From: Phycomyces nitens
Lineage: Eukaryota > Mucoromycota > Mucoromycetes > Mucorales > Phycomycetaceae
Direction: 5' to 3'
DNA length: 64,000 nucleotides
Assembly (NCBI GenBank): GCA_022702545.1
Contig: JAHRBC010000004.1
Span: forward strand, 4,866,001-4,930,000
Positions within the stretch are counted from its first letter, which is position 1, and each line of letters starts with the position of its first letter. Positions 22,999 through 34,746 of the stretch are shown piece by piece. The position numbers and the translations under genes are program-made. The notes beneath the pieces are model-generated. The model was not told the DNA's origin and made no database searches. It saw only the letters and a list, made by a program, of their open reading frames with translations.

Positions 22999-25996
22999 TT
23001 AAGCATATATTTTTCTAAGAACAGGAGCAACAATCATCTTAACATTTCCTGTCTCAGTTGTATGCTCACCAATGGCAACCGACAGCAAGATTCGGTGCAC
23101 TGGCAAGATATTTTGATAATCCCCTCGGGCAAAGGCAAACTCATTCAACTCTATCCCTTCATCACTTCTTGTGTTCAGACCAGATGACCTATACCATTTG
23201 ACATAAGCAAAGGTATGATTGTCAGGTTGAAGAGTCTGGGGATTCACAAGCGAGTTGACAAACAAATACTGAATCTGACCAGTAAAGGCACTTATACCAC
23301 GGTCATTGTTCTCTTGGAAGATTGCCTGTATATATGACCCGCGGCGAACTGCACCATTGCTCCCTTTGTATATCTGGCCAAGCAAGTTGATCGATGGGAA
23401 CTTCTGGATCATATTGTTGACAAAGACATTGCCGAACGAAGCTTGCTGGTAACTGCGAAGAGAATCATCGTCATAGGAGTCTCTGTAGAACTCAAGAAGA
23501 TGCTCATACTCTTCTTCTACCATTCGTTCATATTGCCCTAGGGAAAGTGGGAAGGCCGACGAAGGAAGAGGTTCATTGCCTTTGATGTTGACAGTACTGA
23601 ACTGCGCGGAATCAAGAAAGACTTTTAGGTCAAACCTAGGAGAAGCAACTTGGAAATATGGGGCGGTGGTGACAGTGGTGGTTGCAGTGGACGCATAGAC
23701 AATTGGAGCAGGAGGAGGAGTAAACTCGACGAGTTCAGAAAGCAATGCAATATACGATGCATTTCCAATTACGGCCATCATTCTACAAGCAATATCAACC
23801 TTGCAAGAGTCCTCAAGATATTTTCGCATGAACGTGGCCTCAAAGCCGTCTCTCTTGTTCGTCGTGTAGTTCTTCAGTACACCATTGTACCTCTCGAAGC
23901 TGAAAAGCCAATAGCCGTATACTGGCCCAAAGTTGACGATCATCTCATGAAGATGCAGATGTAGATGCATGTTAGGTGAGATAAAATCTGCACCATACAA
24001 GTTCTGACATCCTTGTCCAAACAACTCCAAACAGAAATGGGCTTCGGCTAACTCGTCTTCTGATATGCTGGGCTTGGACAAGTATTGGCAGGCGTTGACG
24101 AAGCACATCCAATTGTCAAGATTGTCCCTTGGCAACCGGTCTTTCAAGAGGACAGGCGAGTATACCAGGCACCAGGACTTCCATTCGTCGGCCTTCATGA
24201 ACGGGAAGTCCTTGCCAATCTTCTTCTTGAGGGTGCTCATATCTGGGGGAAGGACCATATTGTCAGCCTCTTGTTGCATATCGGCCAAGTCTCTGTTGGT
24301 GATCAGACCAGCTGATCTCCACTTCTCCATCACTCGCTTCGAGGTTCCCAAGAAGAGGTTATGCATTGGGTCAATGATGGTGCACTCGACTACATTAAAG
24401 TACTCAAGATTGTGGAGTTCCGACCAGCGGACTCCATTCTCCTTTTCCATCCTCTTTTGGTCTGCCTCACTCGATGCACGCTTCCAGGCCAGGGCATCAC
24501 GACGATTATCTGCTTCGGTTCGAGGCACCCACTCGGAAAAGACAAAACCAGAATAATCAACACCGCCATTCCCTGGGAGATGGGAGAACTGGCGATTGCA
24601 CTTGTGGCAGGCATTGGTGCTCATGTGGGACGTGAATCCGCATGTCTTGCGAGCAGCAGGAATGTCGCAGGCAACAAGGAAAAGAGCAGCACGGACAAGA
24701 GCACCAGAAGGACAGCGCACAGTAGGGATCACCACACCCACATACAAGGATTGGAGCTCGGCAACAAGAGGACGGAGGTAGTGATTGATCTCACTGGTCT
24801 TGGCTTCTTTTGGGCCAGGCATGAGGCCAACAAGAATGGTGTTCTCCTTCTTGTATCGTTCGTCTCGTGGCAAGTTGTTTATGGACATGTAGATTGCCCC
24901 ACAAGAGTAAGTAACCCCATCAAAAGGTTGAAACCAATCGATGTTTAGAGTCAACATGATTGATCGTTCATGAGCCACGAATTGCTGACCATTGCTGTCT
25001 TCCAGATTGCTCCACTTGGCACCATCATAGACATCAAACATCATGCCTGCAACTTGCTGTCTATGTCTCCAGTGATTGATACTGCTTTCGAATCCAGGGC
25101 GACAGAAGAGAACGGACAAGGCAGAAATCAAGGAGTTGTACATATACACCTTCTTTGGCAGTGCTACGTTTCTCGAAGGCTTGAAGAGATCGGCGCCACA
25201 TATACCGCCAGAAAGTCTTCTGAAGTTGCAGCACTGGGGAACACCGTCAAACTCCATGTATGTCTTGTGGCACTCGCCACACACCACGTAGCGCTGGACA
25301 CCTTTGCAGACTTGGTTGAATCCTGTCATGGAGGAAAGACCACTCAAACTCAATGGCAGACGGAATGATTCGCCAAAGTGCGCCAAAACCTCATTGAGGA
25401 ACTTGATCAAAATTGCTCCTCCAGAGTTTACAACATATTTTGATATGAAAAAGGTGGCAAAGGCAGCAATGAAAGCATGGGTGTTATCCGCTGGCATGTT
25501 GGAGGATGAGAATTGTTCTATTTGGGTTTTGTATATTAATATATGATATCTATGTTTTTCTTGTACTTTTACTAACCTTCAAATTCTTCAGCTTCATATT
25601 CAGAGCCTTCCATTGTATCAAGCTCAATGATATCCTCATCTTCATTTTCAGCTATAAACAAAAATTGGTAACAGACACAGGTAAGTTTTCCATTGTTTTT
25701 TTTTTGGAGCAAAAAAGTAAATATTCAAGTGGCTGCAATTTATTATGCAATTTGAATAAAATTTTATACTTACATTCAACATGAGCATCAACATCATGGA
25801 CCTCGGCATCAATCTCCATGTTATTGTCATTCTCCATCTGAATTGCTTCAGCTGACAATGCTATATTTTTTAAAATGTTTAATTACACTTTGAAATGCGA
25901 ACAAATTATATATATATTACTTACAAGAAGCTGTCTGCATAAAATGTCTGACAAGATCGTTATCAGCATGTCTTCGTGCTGTTTGGGCAGATACTG
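22999..25996 (-). CDS. Tnp2-type transposase of element E (N-terminal exon not found)
   Basis: The catalytic exon 25517-22999 is intact. It has an early YVVCGECH CxxC motif, NIDWFQPFDG (first Asp), NACHKC (CxxC), DPMHNLFLGTSKRV (second Asp) and FGPVYGYWLFSFERYNG (Glu). It ends APVLRKIYA with TAA. Upstream exons 25651-25577, 25860-25774 and one ending at 25925 join in phase and encode the acidic linker and the AQTARRHADND end of the zinc-knuckle exon. The CxCxxC half and a start codon are not visible upstream, so the 5' end is missing or lies behind a longer intron. Catalyses cut-and-paste transposition if complete. Confidence 0.7.
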
Positions 25997-25999
25997 CTA

Positions 26000-28396
26000 C
26001 AAATCACTACAAAAGTCTAAGAGTATTATGTAGATAAAACTTATAAAATAAGCTACTTAATTGTATAGTTTTACTATGCTTTTGGTAATATATAATCGTG
26101 ATCTGTAGTAGACTAAAAAGATATGGGAGTGAACTGAATCATCCTACCTACTGGTGTACAAGAATCCAATGTAGAATATTTAAATGCCCTCAAACAGTGC
26201 AAAACTTAAATATACATTGTAGCCACAATATATTCCTAGTCGATCTACCCTTTTTTGCATTGTATTTTACGATACACAGACAGTTTGTGTCAGGGGAGAT
26301 TGACCACTTACAAACAACCAGTTTTATCTTTCATTATATTTTATAGTGGGTTTTATAATATGTTTTAACAGTCCATCAAGGATGATTGTAGACTATTGCA
26401 AGGTAATTGTAGTTATTCTATGCAAACAAGCCTCTCTGGTTTATTGTTTTTTTGGAGCAATAGATTCTGAAAATTTTTATTTTTTGTTTTATTTGATAAA
26501 AAATACATTTGCGCTATATATTCTAGTCTCTAGATTATTTCTTTGGTATATCTATTCTACCAATCGATATTTCTTGGTCAGCACCATCAACTGGTTCTTA
26601 ATAGAGCCAGGATACTTACCTAGCTGAGAGAAAGCCAATACTGTCTAAAAGTAAAAGAGAAGATTGTTAGTAAATTATTTTTATATAAATCATTCATTCT
26701 TATACTTACATTTTTAATATAATAAATAAAACATTTGATAGACTCTCTGTAATATACCAACAAATGATTATTGTCTAATAGATATATATTAATATTTGTA
26801 GATAAACAATATGTAATACTAAAATATTAGTTTACTTACAAGATATAGCCATTGGAATGGCCAGATAATTTCAATCGGGAATCAATATAAGAGCATAGCA
26901 AGATGTCTGTTATAGATGTTATTAAAGAGGACATATTTATAATATAAAAGGTTTACCAGAATATTATATTGAGATAGATAGAAAAATAGAATTTGTGGCT
27001 ATATATAAAAGAGTGATTTGGTTAATAAAGAATAGCTTTAGCATAATATGATCTTACCTTTGGATATACAGCCAAGTGCAATAGAGAGCCCCATAATATA
27101 TTTATAAGCAGTTACCTATGAATAATAAAATAGATTGAGTAAAAAATATATTCACAAGAGAAAGAAAAGAATTAATTACCAGAGTATTTTGCGGTAATAT
27201 TTAGGCACAAAAGAATATAAAAAATAAAAAGGAAAAACAAATACTTTGTATTAAAAGGCTGTTTGACCCTGATAAAATGCGGGAAATAAAAATGATAATC
27301 CAAAAGAATATGCCTGCCGTCATTTTCATATCTTTGTAATTTATAGTTTATTAGGTTGAAAAAGATGTCTAGATATAGAACAAGAGTGTACACAATGCTG
27401 TTAAATAATAATAAAACTATAAGACAATTCATTATCTTCAGTCAACTTATTTACTTGCAAGCATACTGGTCATATTTCTCTTCCTTCTTATGAGAATAAA
27501 CATGATAATAATTGATTTGTTTATTATTTCTACTCCAATTAATTTAATGATATAGTTACAAGAAGTAGAAATAAATCACAAACAAATATGACATCTAAAA
27601 GGCTCTACTTTATTATTCTATCCAATAGAACATATTGAATAATATAATCGCCATCAAAAATAAAAAAGTTTATTATGTTTAACTTCAGTCTACTAATGGT
27701 AAGATAATATAGTAGTTTGTTATGAATGAAACCACTCAATTTTTGTAGTGAATCCTTGGACATCGAGAGAGCAGACTGAGCACTGGCATTGAACTTCGTT
27801 ATTGAAAGTGTTGTACATATTGTTTAAAGAGGTTATAGGATTGATATAAAGAAAAGTGGTTCAGGAACATAGTTTATTTTGCTTGTTTTATAGTTCAGGA
27901 ACCATTTACATTACGTACATGCCGTTATTATAAATATTAACAAATTCACTTAATGATTGTATTTGGAAATTGACATTATTTCATTTTAAATATATGACTA
28001 TATACCAAGTAGTTGTTTTGTATATACATCTTTTAATAATATGATATCATGTCTATTTCTCCAACTCTTCATTAACCAAAGTACATCGTCATTAAAATAT
28101 ACTTTAACTAAATATATATTTCAAGTAGTCTCAGCTGCGCACTCTTGCCCATATTTGATAATTTATTTTCAACATCCCCAAGAATATTAATTTCGCGACT
28201 TTCAAAAGACAGAGAAAATATCGTAGTTGAATAATCAACAAAAATAAAGACATATTCTAATGTCCATCCAATAGAACTACCAAATATTCTTAACGCCGTC
28301 TAAAGTGAGCAATCAAGAAAAGGGCTAATCCAAGACCTATACTCCCCTCGTTTCAATTGATGTATTCAGAGTTGAAATCGGGTATTTTTTGCAGTG
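26000..28396. other. Right arm of E, AT-rich, exon-like segments only
   Basis: No supportable reading frame. The minus strand again shows short segments with splice-like borders, for example segments ending at CTCTG/GTAATT near 27180, AAAG/GTAAG near 27060 and a 25-nt segment near 26625-26650. These could be 5' exons of the E transposase transcript or a degraded micro-exon gene. Otherwise low-complexity AT-rich DNA. Confidence 0.3.
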
Positions 28397-29106
28397 CAAG
28401 GTGGGATGTCCATACTCACTTTGACGAGAGTCCCAACAAGGAGCTGGTAGAACGTCTACTGGCTTACCTTGGGCCAAATTTTGTTGGCTCGCCCTTGAGA
28501 AGAAGTGACATTCGAGAGAAAGTCTACAGAAACTTCTGTAGCCGTCGTCAGGAGCAGAGAAAGTCTTCTGAGAAGAAGGCAGTCTCCAACGCTCGTTCGA
28601 GAAGGGCAAACCGTGAAAAAGATGTAGGTTGTATACTATTCAAACTAGAGACAAATATTAATGAATACATGTTGGATATTTGTTAGCATTTCGAACGTCG
28701 CATGACTGCCTTTCTCAAACATAAGGAGGCCATTGAGCAGGCAATGGGGCAAGTTTGTTCTGGTCTGCTTCAGAAAGAAGCAATGTCTGAAGGAGAATCA
28801 GACAACGATACTTCAAAGACTCTTGGCAAGCGTCGGGTCTCCGTTTATCGCCCAAGCTGGAGAAGTGATGAGGTAAATTATTCTGTAAACAATATATAAT
28901 AATATATTTATTAAGATATCATTTTTGAAATATTAACAAATGCTATTTAGTTCAACCGGTTTATTGAAATCGTTGACTCATTCGTTTCTCTTGACTTGGG
29001 GATGAATGCTCATCAGATGCTGTCAAGAGATCTCAAAGGAGTCAGAGACTTAGCAGTCCCTGGTGACTTGGCCGCCCGTCTGCCTCCTTGGGTCATAAGA
29101 AATTAA
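28397..29106 (+). pseudogene. Accessory gene of element D, 3' part
   Basis: Continues the gene split at 20085: rest of exon 2 to 28623 (FDESPNKELV and a basic end), exon 3 28687-28872 (AMSEGESDNDT, RPSWRSDE) and exon 4 28951-29106 (ending PPWVIRN, TAA). Exon lengths 186 and 156 equal those in C. Without E the protein would be 305 aa and intact, so E alone inactivated it. Confidence 0.85.
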
Positions 29107-29238
29107 ATAAAAAATAAATAAAAAACAATTGTTTTATTTTACTCTTGCTTACGTATTTAATCCCAAAGACATGTTTAAAGGCAATGAATGTTTTGTTTTG
29201 TTCTTTTTAAAAGAAACAAGTATTTATTTATTAATGCT

Positions 29239-32200
29239 TTAAGCATACATCTTTTTTGGTAAAGGAATGACCAGCATCTTCACATTAACACCAGACACCA
29301 GCTCAGCAGTCGCGACTTCCAAAAGAATACGATGTACTGGCAATATACAATGATAATCATCTGGAGAGAAACTTGGCGAGCAGACCTCAACTCCTTCGTA
29401 TTCACGTGTTCTACTTGGCATGTTGATGAGCCATCTCACGAAAGCAAAGACATGAGTGGAATTATTTCCGATTGATGAACAACTGAGCTTGTGGAGGAAC
29501 AAGTACTGAATTTGTCCTGTGTATGCTCGTGGAGGATCACCAACTCTACCCAGGAATAGTGCTTGAATGAATGACCCACGGTCTACGGAACCATTTTTGC
29601 CTTTATACGTCTGGCCGAGAAGATTGATAGATTTTATCTTTGTGATATGATTATCAACAAAGATACCTGAAGACGTTGCCTGATGATAATGCTGAAGACT
29701 TGGTATACCATATGATAGCCGATAGTACTCCAACAACTGGAGATAATCTGTATCATCCATTACAGATGGCTTTCTCACCAAGAGAGGGAAGGCAGAGAGA
29801 GGAAGGGGCTCATTTCCCTTTATCGGAAATTCAGGCTTTAAAGATGCACGCACAAATAGCTGAAGTATAAATGGCGTGTGTGAAAGAGGGGCAGAGGAGG
29901 AGGTGGCAGTTGTGGATGATGATGTGAGTTTTGACAGAAGAGGACGGAAAGAAGCTTGGTTCGGACAGGAGAGCATTTTTTGTACGTAGTCGCCCTTGTA
30001 CATGTCTTCAACAAAAGTCTTCATGAATGTGGACTCAAATCCATCTCTTCTGTTGGTGTCGATCTTCTTCAACAGGCCATTGTACCTCTCGAACCCAAAC
30101 AGCCAATAACCATACACAGGTCCAAAATCACAAATGGTTTCGCGAAGATGGATGTGCAGGTGCATATTGCAGGTGAGAGTGGGAGCAGGATACAATTCTT
30201 TGCATTTCTGACAGAATCTTTCCAAATGGGCATGGGCGTCGTCAAGGTCATCAAACGTGATTGTTGGTGTTGCAAGGAGACGGCAAGCATCAACAAAGTC
30301 GATCCAATTCTTGAACTTATCCAGAGGAAGAACGTCTCTGAGCAGCACAGGAGAATACACCAACACCCAGGATTTCCATTCATCAGCCTTCATATATGGA
30401 AATCCTCTACTGATCTTCGTCTTCAAAATGGTGTAGTCAGTTGGCACCACCATTGATTCGGCCATTACTTGCATAGAAGCCAGCTTCCTATCCGTGATTA
30501 GACCACTAGTAGTCCACGTCTCGACCATCCTCTTGGCTGTACCCAAGAATAGGTTATGCATGGGATCAATGATCGTTCCACGTACTAGATCAAAGTATCC
30601 AAGGCGATGGAGTTGCGACCATCGAACACCATTTTCGACCTCCAACTCATGCCTTTCTGAGGGCGTACTTGCACTCTTCCACACCTCAGCATGCAAACGG
30701 TTCTCCACACCACGACGACGACGCCACCCAGACTCATTAAACCCACGGAAGTCCACACTGCTTGTCCCAGGAAGACGAGAAAATTTGCGGCAACACTTGT
30801 AACAGGCGTTTGTGCTGTTATGGGACGTGAATCCACTTGTCTTTCTGGCTGCAGGGATGTCACATGCTACCATGAACAAAGCTGCACGGACGGTTGCTCC
30901 AGAAATGCATTCAAAGGTTGGGATAGTCATTCCCACGTACAGTTGTTCCAACTCATCAACCAAAGGCTTGAGATAATGGTTAATCTCTTTGGACTTTGGC
31001 TCCTTTGGCCCAGGCATGAGTCCAACAAGGATAGTATTCTCTGCCTTAAACCGCTCCTCACGAGGCAAGTTGTTAACCACCAAGTAAATGGCCCCACAAG
31101 AGTATGTGACCCTGTCAAAGGGCTGGAACCAATCAATGTTCAACGTCAACATCAAAGAACGAGGATGGGCAACAAAAGATTCACCACTGATGTCTTTCAA
31201 CTCCTTCCACATAACACCGTCAAAGATGTCGCACATTGTATCCATGATCTTGAGCTCCTGATTCCAGTGTTGAATGCTTGCTTCAAAATCAGGGCGAAGG
31301 AAAAGAATTTTCAAGGCATGCTTCAATGACTGGTATTGGATCACGCGCTTGGGAACCAATGCTCCAGACGATGTAACCTTGGTCAACTTGCAGTTGCAGG
31401 TCAGACGTGCACCAACTTTCGTGAAAACACAGTGAGGGGGACAGACTGGTTTTCTTCATAAACTGCGTGGCAATCAGGACAGGCTACGAATCTCCTGATA
31501 CCGTTGGAAATCGCAGAATATCTTGTCATTCTTTGCAGACCAAGAAGACTGGATGGGAGCTGGAAATCCTGCTCGTAAATCGTCAAGAGTGTGTTGATGA
31601 ACTCGATCAAGACAACAGCACCCTTGTTGACCACATAGCGGGATGCAAAGAGGACAACAAAAACAGCAATAAACCTGTGCACAGGATTTTCAGGCATATT
31701 GGGGGTTGGGAAAGGGTCTATTTTAAAATCGAAAAAATTAATATTCAATTCTTTTCAGGCTTTTTTCTTTGCTGCTTTCTCTTTGCTTTTGGCTATGCAA
31801 CACGCACCTTCACTGTCGAATTCCTCAACCTCGATCTCAACTTCATCTTCGCCTTCATCTTCTTCATCATCGCTTTCGTCATCGCGTTCGCCATCGGCAT
31901 TGGCCTCATTAGCAACTGAATCGCCCTCATCCAGCATTACATCGGCATCCCAAAAGGTGAGTTGGTCTGACCGTCCAATACATCCGAGGGTCCAGACTGT
32001 TGAGTAGAAATGACCGCTTATAGAATATAATAGTTTCTTAGTCTCTACTTTTTTCAAATAAACTTTTCTTACATTGAATATCAATATCCATGTCTGCTTG
32101 AGTGTCTGTGTTTCATACTGCCGAAATTATTATACAATACATAAAAATAAACACTGAAATTATCATACCAATCTCATTTGAGTTGCTCTGTTCAATTCTT

Positions 32201-32316
32201 GCTCTCTTGCTATGACGCTGAGCAGTTCGGCTTGCTACCAATGTGTAGCCTTGGCCATTGTTGTTGCATCTATTGCAATAGCACTTGGTGTTGTAAAAAG
32301 TATTTGAAGATGACAT
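29239..32316 (-). pseudogene. Tnp2-type transposase of element D (two 1-nt frameshifts)
   Basis: Exon 1 (32316-32169) has the CYCNRC...H knuckle. Exon 2 is 32105-32073 (33 nt). The acidic exon 3 starts near 32012 and ends at a GTGCGT donor near 31820. Exon 4 runs 31717-29239 with NIDWFQPF, DPMHNLFLGTAKRM, FERYNG and the end PLPKKMYA. Two lesions, each a one-base shortening of a homopolymer, break it: a T run near 31950 in exon 3 and a C run near 31438 in exon 4 (after SVP). Either recent decay or base-calling error. Confidence 0.8.
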
Positions 32317-32560
32317 TGTGTTTGTGTTTATAATGTTAAAACAAAAAGGAAACGAGTGTTACATATACTTTATTTATTAATATTTTATAGTGGTAAAAAA
32401 GCAACGTTGTTTTATTCTTTTTAATCAAGCCAATGGGGTCAAGCAAAAGAACGTTTTTAATCAGAACACAAAAAAAGGTGTTGAGCTGCAAATTTGCCCT
32501 AATTTTCCTCAGGTAGACAGCTTTGCTCACACATGAGTATTCAGACCCATTTTTCCAGTG

Positions 32561-33477
32561 GCGGTTACCTATTGAGCTACTAAGAGAGTCATAAATGAGT
32601 GAGTTGAAATCGTTAGTGAGGGCATCAATAGGGGGAGGAGAGGAGGGCGGATTTTCTACAATTTCATGCAGAGTGGAACGGAGGGGGGCGGAATTGGTGA
32701 TGAGGGTGGAGGTATATGAGTCTAAACACTCTGGTTCCTTGAGACGGGATAGGTTCCAGAGGCGTCGAATGGGAGGGGGGGGGGGGGGGGGGGTTGGAGG
32801 GCATAGGTAAAGGAAAGGGAGAGGAGGCGGTGGTCAGAGCCCAAGGAGAGTTCGGTGGCAATGTGGAGGGAGGGGTTGGTGAGGTTGGTGTTGGTGATGA
32901 AGAGGTCAATGATGCTGCTGATTTCAACATCACGGCGGAAGGAAATGTAGGTGGGGGTGCATGGAGAGAGGGAGCCGTTAAGGACAGTAAGGGAGCATTC
33001 TTCTAGCCACTCACAGAGGGCTAGGCCGTGGGAATTGGTGGCATAATCACCAGTGAGAGAACCCAGTCTGGCGTTGAGGTCGCCACATATAATGGTGTCA
33101 TCAGTTAAAGGAATGGCTGAGAGGACGGAAAGGGCATCGGCAGTGGGCATGTTTGGTGGCAGGTATAGGCAAACCAGTCGAAGGGTGCCAATCTTGACTG
33201 CGAGGGCATAATTGTTGGGCATAGGGATTTGGGTGATGGGATAAGGGCAGGAGGGGGAGATTAACAATGAAACTCCCATCGACCCACGGTAGTTCCCAGC
33301 AACAGGGGATCCATACAAATGAATTTGGGACCATGATGTGGGTATACGCGCAGGTGATAGGAGCCATGTTTCTGTGATGAATAGCATATGTAGGGACTGA
33401 CAGTGGTTGAGCACGTCGTTAATAGCACGGGGTTGAAGACCGTTTGCATTCCATAGTCCAAATGAGATCTCACTCAT
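32561..33477 (-). pseudogene. LINE ORF2 5' part: APE-type endonuclease
   Basis: Starts ATG at 33477, overlapping the ORF1 stop by ATGA. Endonuclease/exonuclease/phosphatase fold motifs: GLWNANGLQ, ITETWL, GDLNARLG (catalytic Asp/Asn) and LGSDHRLLS (SDH). The frame breaks in a 19-nt G run on the plus strand (775-793 of the 32-kb block, i.e. 32775-32793). The intended frame then continues RLWNLSRLKEPECL to the element D junction. It joins 17358-16425. Confidence 0.85.
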
Positions 33478-34144
33478 TCTTCCATATGGTCGCTGGGAGC
33501 AAGGCTACGTTTTCTTTTGAAGGCTGATTCAGCATCACCCTCCAAAGCTGTACAAGTGGGCACTTTGTCGTTACAGATCCAGCCTGCTTCAACAAAGTAA
33601 TGGGCCACAGGTATGGCAACATGGGGGCGCAGGAACTTAAGGGCTTGGATGCACCTATCGTGCTGGATTTCCATGGCCTTGTCAGCACGGTCGTCAATTG
33701 ACATATCCCTAAACTTAGGGTCAGCCAAGTGCTGGGGGTCCAAAGGATCGAAATCCAAGATGAGTTTGACACCAGCTTTTTCAAGCTGTGTCTTGAAGTC
33801 AGAGGCGAACTGGAGGTGGACAAGGATACCCACAACGCCGCGAGCAGGGAAGTTGATGTCCAGAAGACAAGCTGTGTCAACGCCAAGGGTTCTGAGGGAA
33901 CTGCGCACTTCCCTATGGGTGAGGCGGCGGGAATGTGGGATATAAACGTATTCATATCCGTTGGGGCCAGAGGGGGCAGTGAATACTCGCTGGGAGGCGG
34001 CAACTCGACGAGGAGAGGGACTCTTGCGGGTGGGGGGAGGGTGGTGGACGCTGGCCTTTACAGCCCAGGTGGAGGCTTCTAACCCTGGTTCCTGGGAACT
34101 GGGTGTGGGGACATGGGCGGAGAGTGAAACAACAGGGGCTGGAC
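33474..34144 (-). pseudogene. LINE ORF1 3' part
   Basis: C-terminal part of the LINE's first protein. It joins in frame to 41470-41116 when element J and one GAC are removed, giving about 340 codons. It has a Pro/Ser-rich stretch, then a region starting RLTHREVRSSLRTLG that resembles a nucleic-acid-binding fold, and a basic C-terminus FKRKRSLAP. The stop TGA at 33474-33476 overlaps the ORF2 ATG. Confidence 0.75.
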
Positions 34145-34746
34145 CACTGCAAAAGAAGGGTTGTATTAGCCAGAATTAGAGATTTTGAATTATTACGAAT
34201 TTTTAAAAATGAATTCTAACTCCATCATTTTGACAATTTTTTAATGATGAGACCTAATTTCGCATTTTATTTCATATATGAGCTCTAAATCGCATATTTG
34301 ACGCAAAATAGCACACATTTTAATTGACTTTGCAAAATAAATAAATTAAATTGGCATTTTTTTTTTTCATTTTTATAAACTATATCGATTTTTACGATTA
34401 TTGCTTTTTTATTGATTGTATAGACAAAACATTCAATATATTTAAGATGAATCAATGTGTACGTAATAATAATGACCAATATTTTAAAATAAAAAAATAA
34501 TATTCAAGGATAATTAATAATTTCGGCACCATTAGTAATCCACCAATTTTTTTGAATGTAAGAGATTGGGTTTGTAATGCTTATAAATATTAAGGGAGAT
34601 TGATTCAAAGCCCAGATATCAAAAGACGATGATGAATAAATGGTGTGTTTGATAATAGGATTAATAATATATATCGTCTCGCTCTGAAATACGATTCATA
34701 TAAAAAAGAGCCAAATATAATACCTCTTGCTCATATAATCTTTATT
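34145..34746. promoter_or_regulatory. Transposase-side terminal and upstream region of J
   Basis: About 600 bp, AT-rich, between the terminus and the transposase start codon. It must contain the promoter and subterminal binding sites, but no repeated motif is obvious by eye. Confidence 0.3.

Larger units (their letters stand above)
20086..28396. mobile_element. Element E, CACTG-type transposon nested in D
   Basis: Left end CACTGGAAAAAGTATAC at 20086. The right end at 28396 reads inward CACTGCAAAAAATACCC. The target duplication is CAA (20083-20085 and 28397-28399). Excision with one CAA rejoins D's accessory codons NNNKP-RWDVHT in frame. It contains an intact accessory gene and a transposase with an intact catalytic exon. 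It is the innermost and therefore youngest insertion of this nest. Confidence 0.9.
17359..32560. mobile_element. Element D, CACTG-type transposon (15.2 kb with nested E)
   Basis: Ends are inverted repeats of more than 30 bp starting CACTGGAAAAATGGGTCTG, at 17359 and, inverted, at 32560. It is flanked by a 3-bp target duplication GCG (17356-17358 and 32561-32563). Removing it with one GCG joins LINE codons SIGN-RPPRPSKWKKFW in frame. Without the nested element E (8,311 bp plus 3) it is about 6.9 kb. It holds a micro-exon gene remnant, a solo LTR, an accessory gene and a transposase. Confidence 0.9.

Noticed and set aside
16402..34003. Plus-strand frames over the LINE (for example 16984-17430 and 33729-34082) as genes
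   Set aside because: Antisense shadows of the GC-richer LINE coding strand without independent support.
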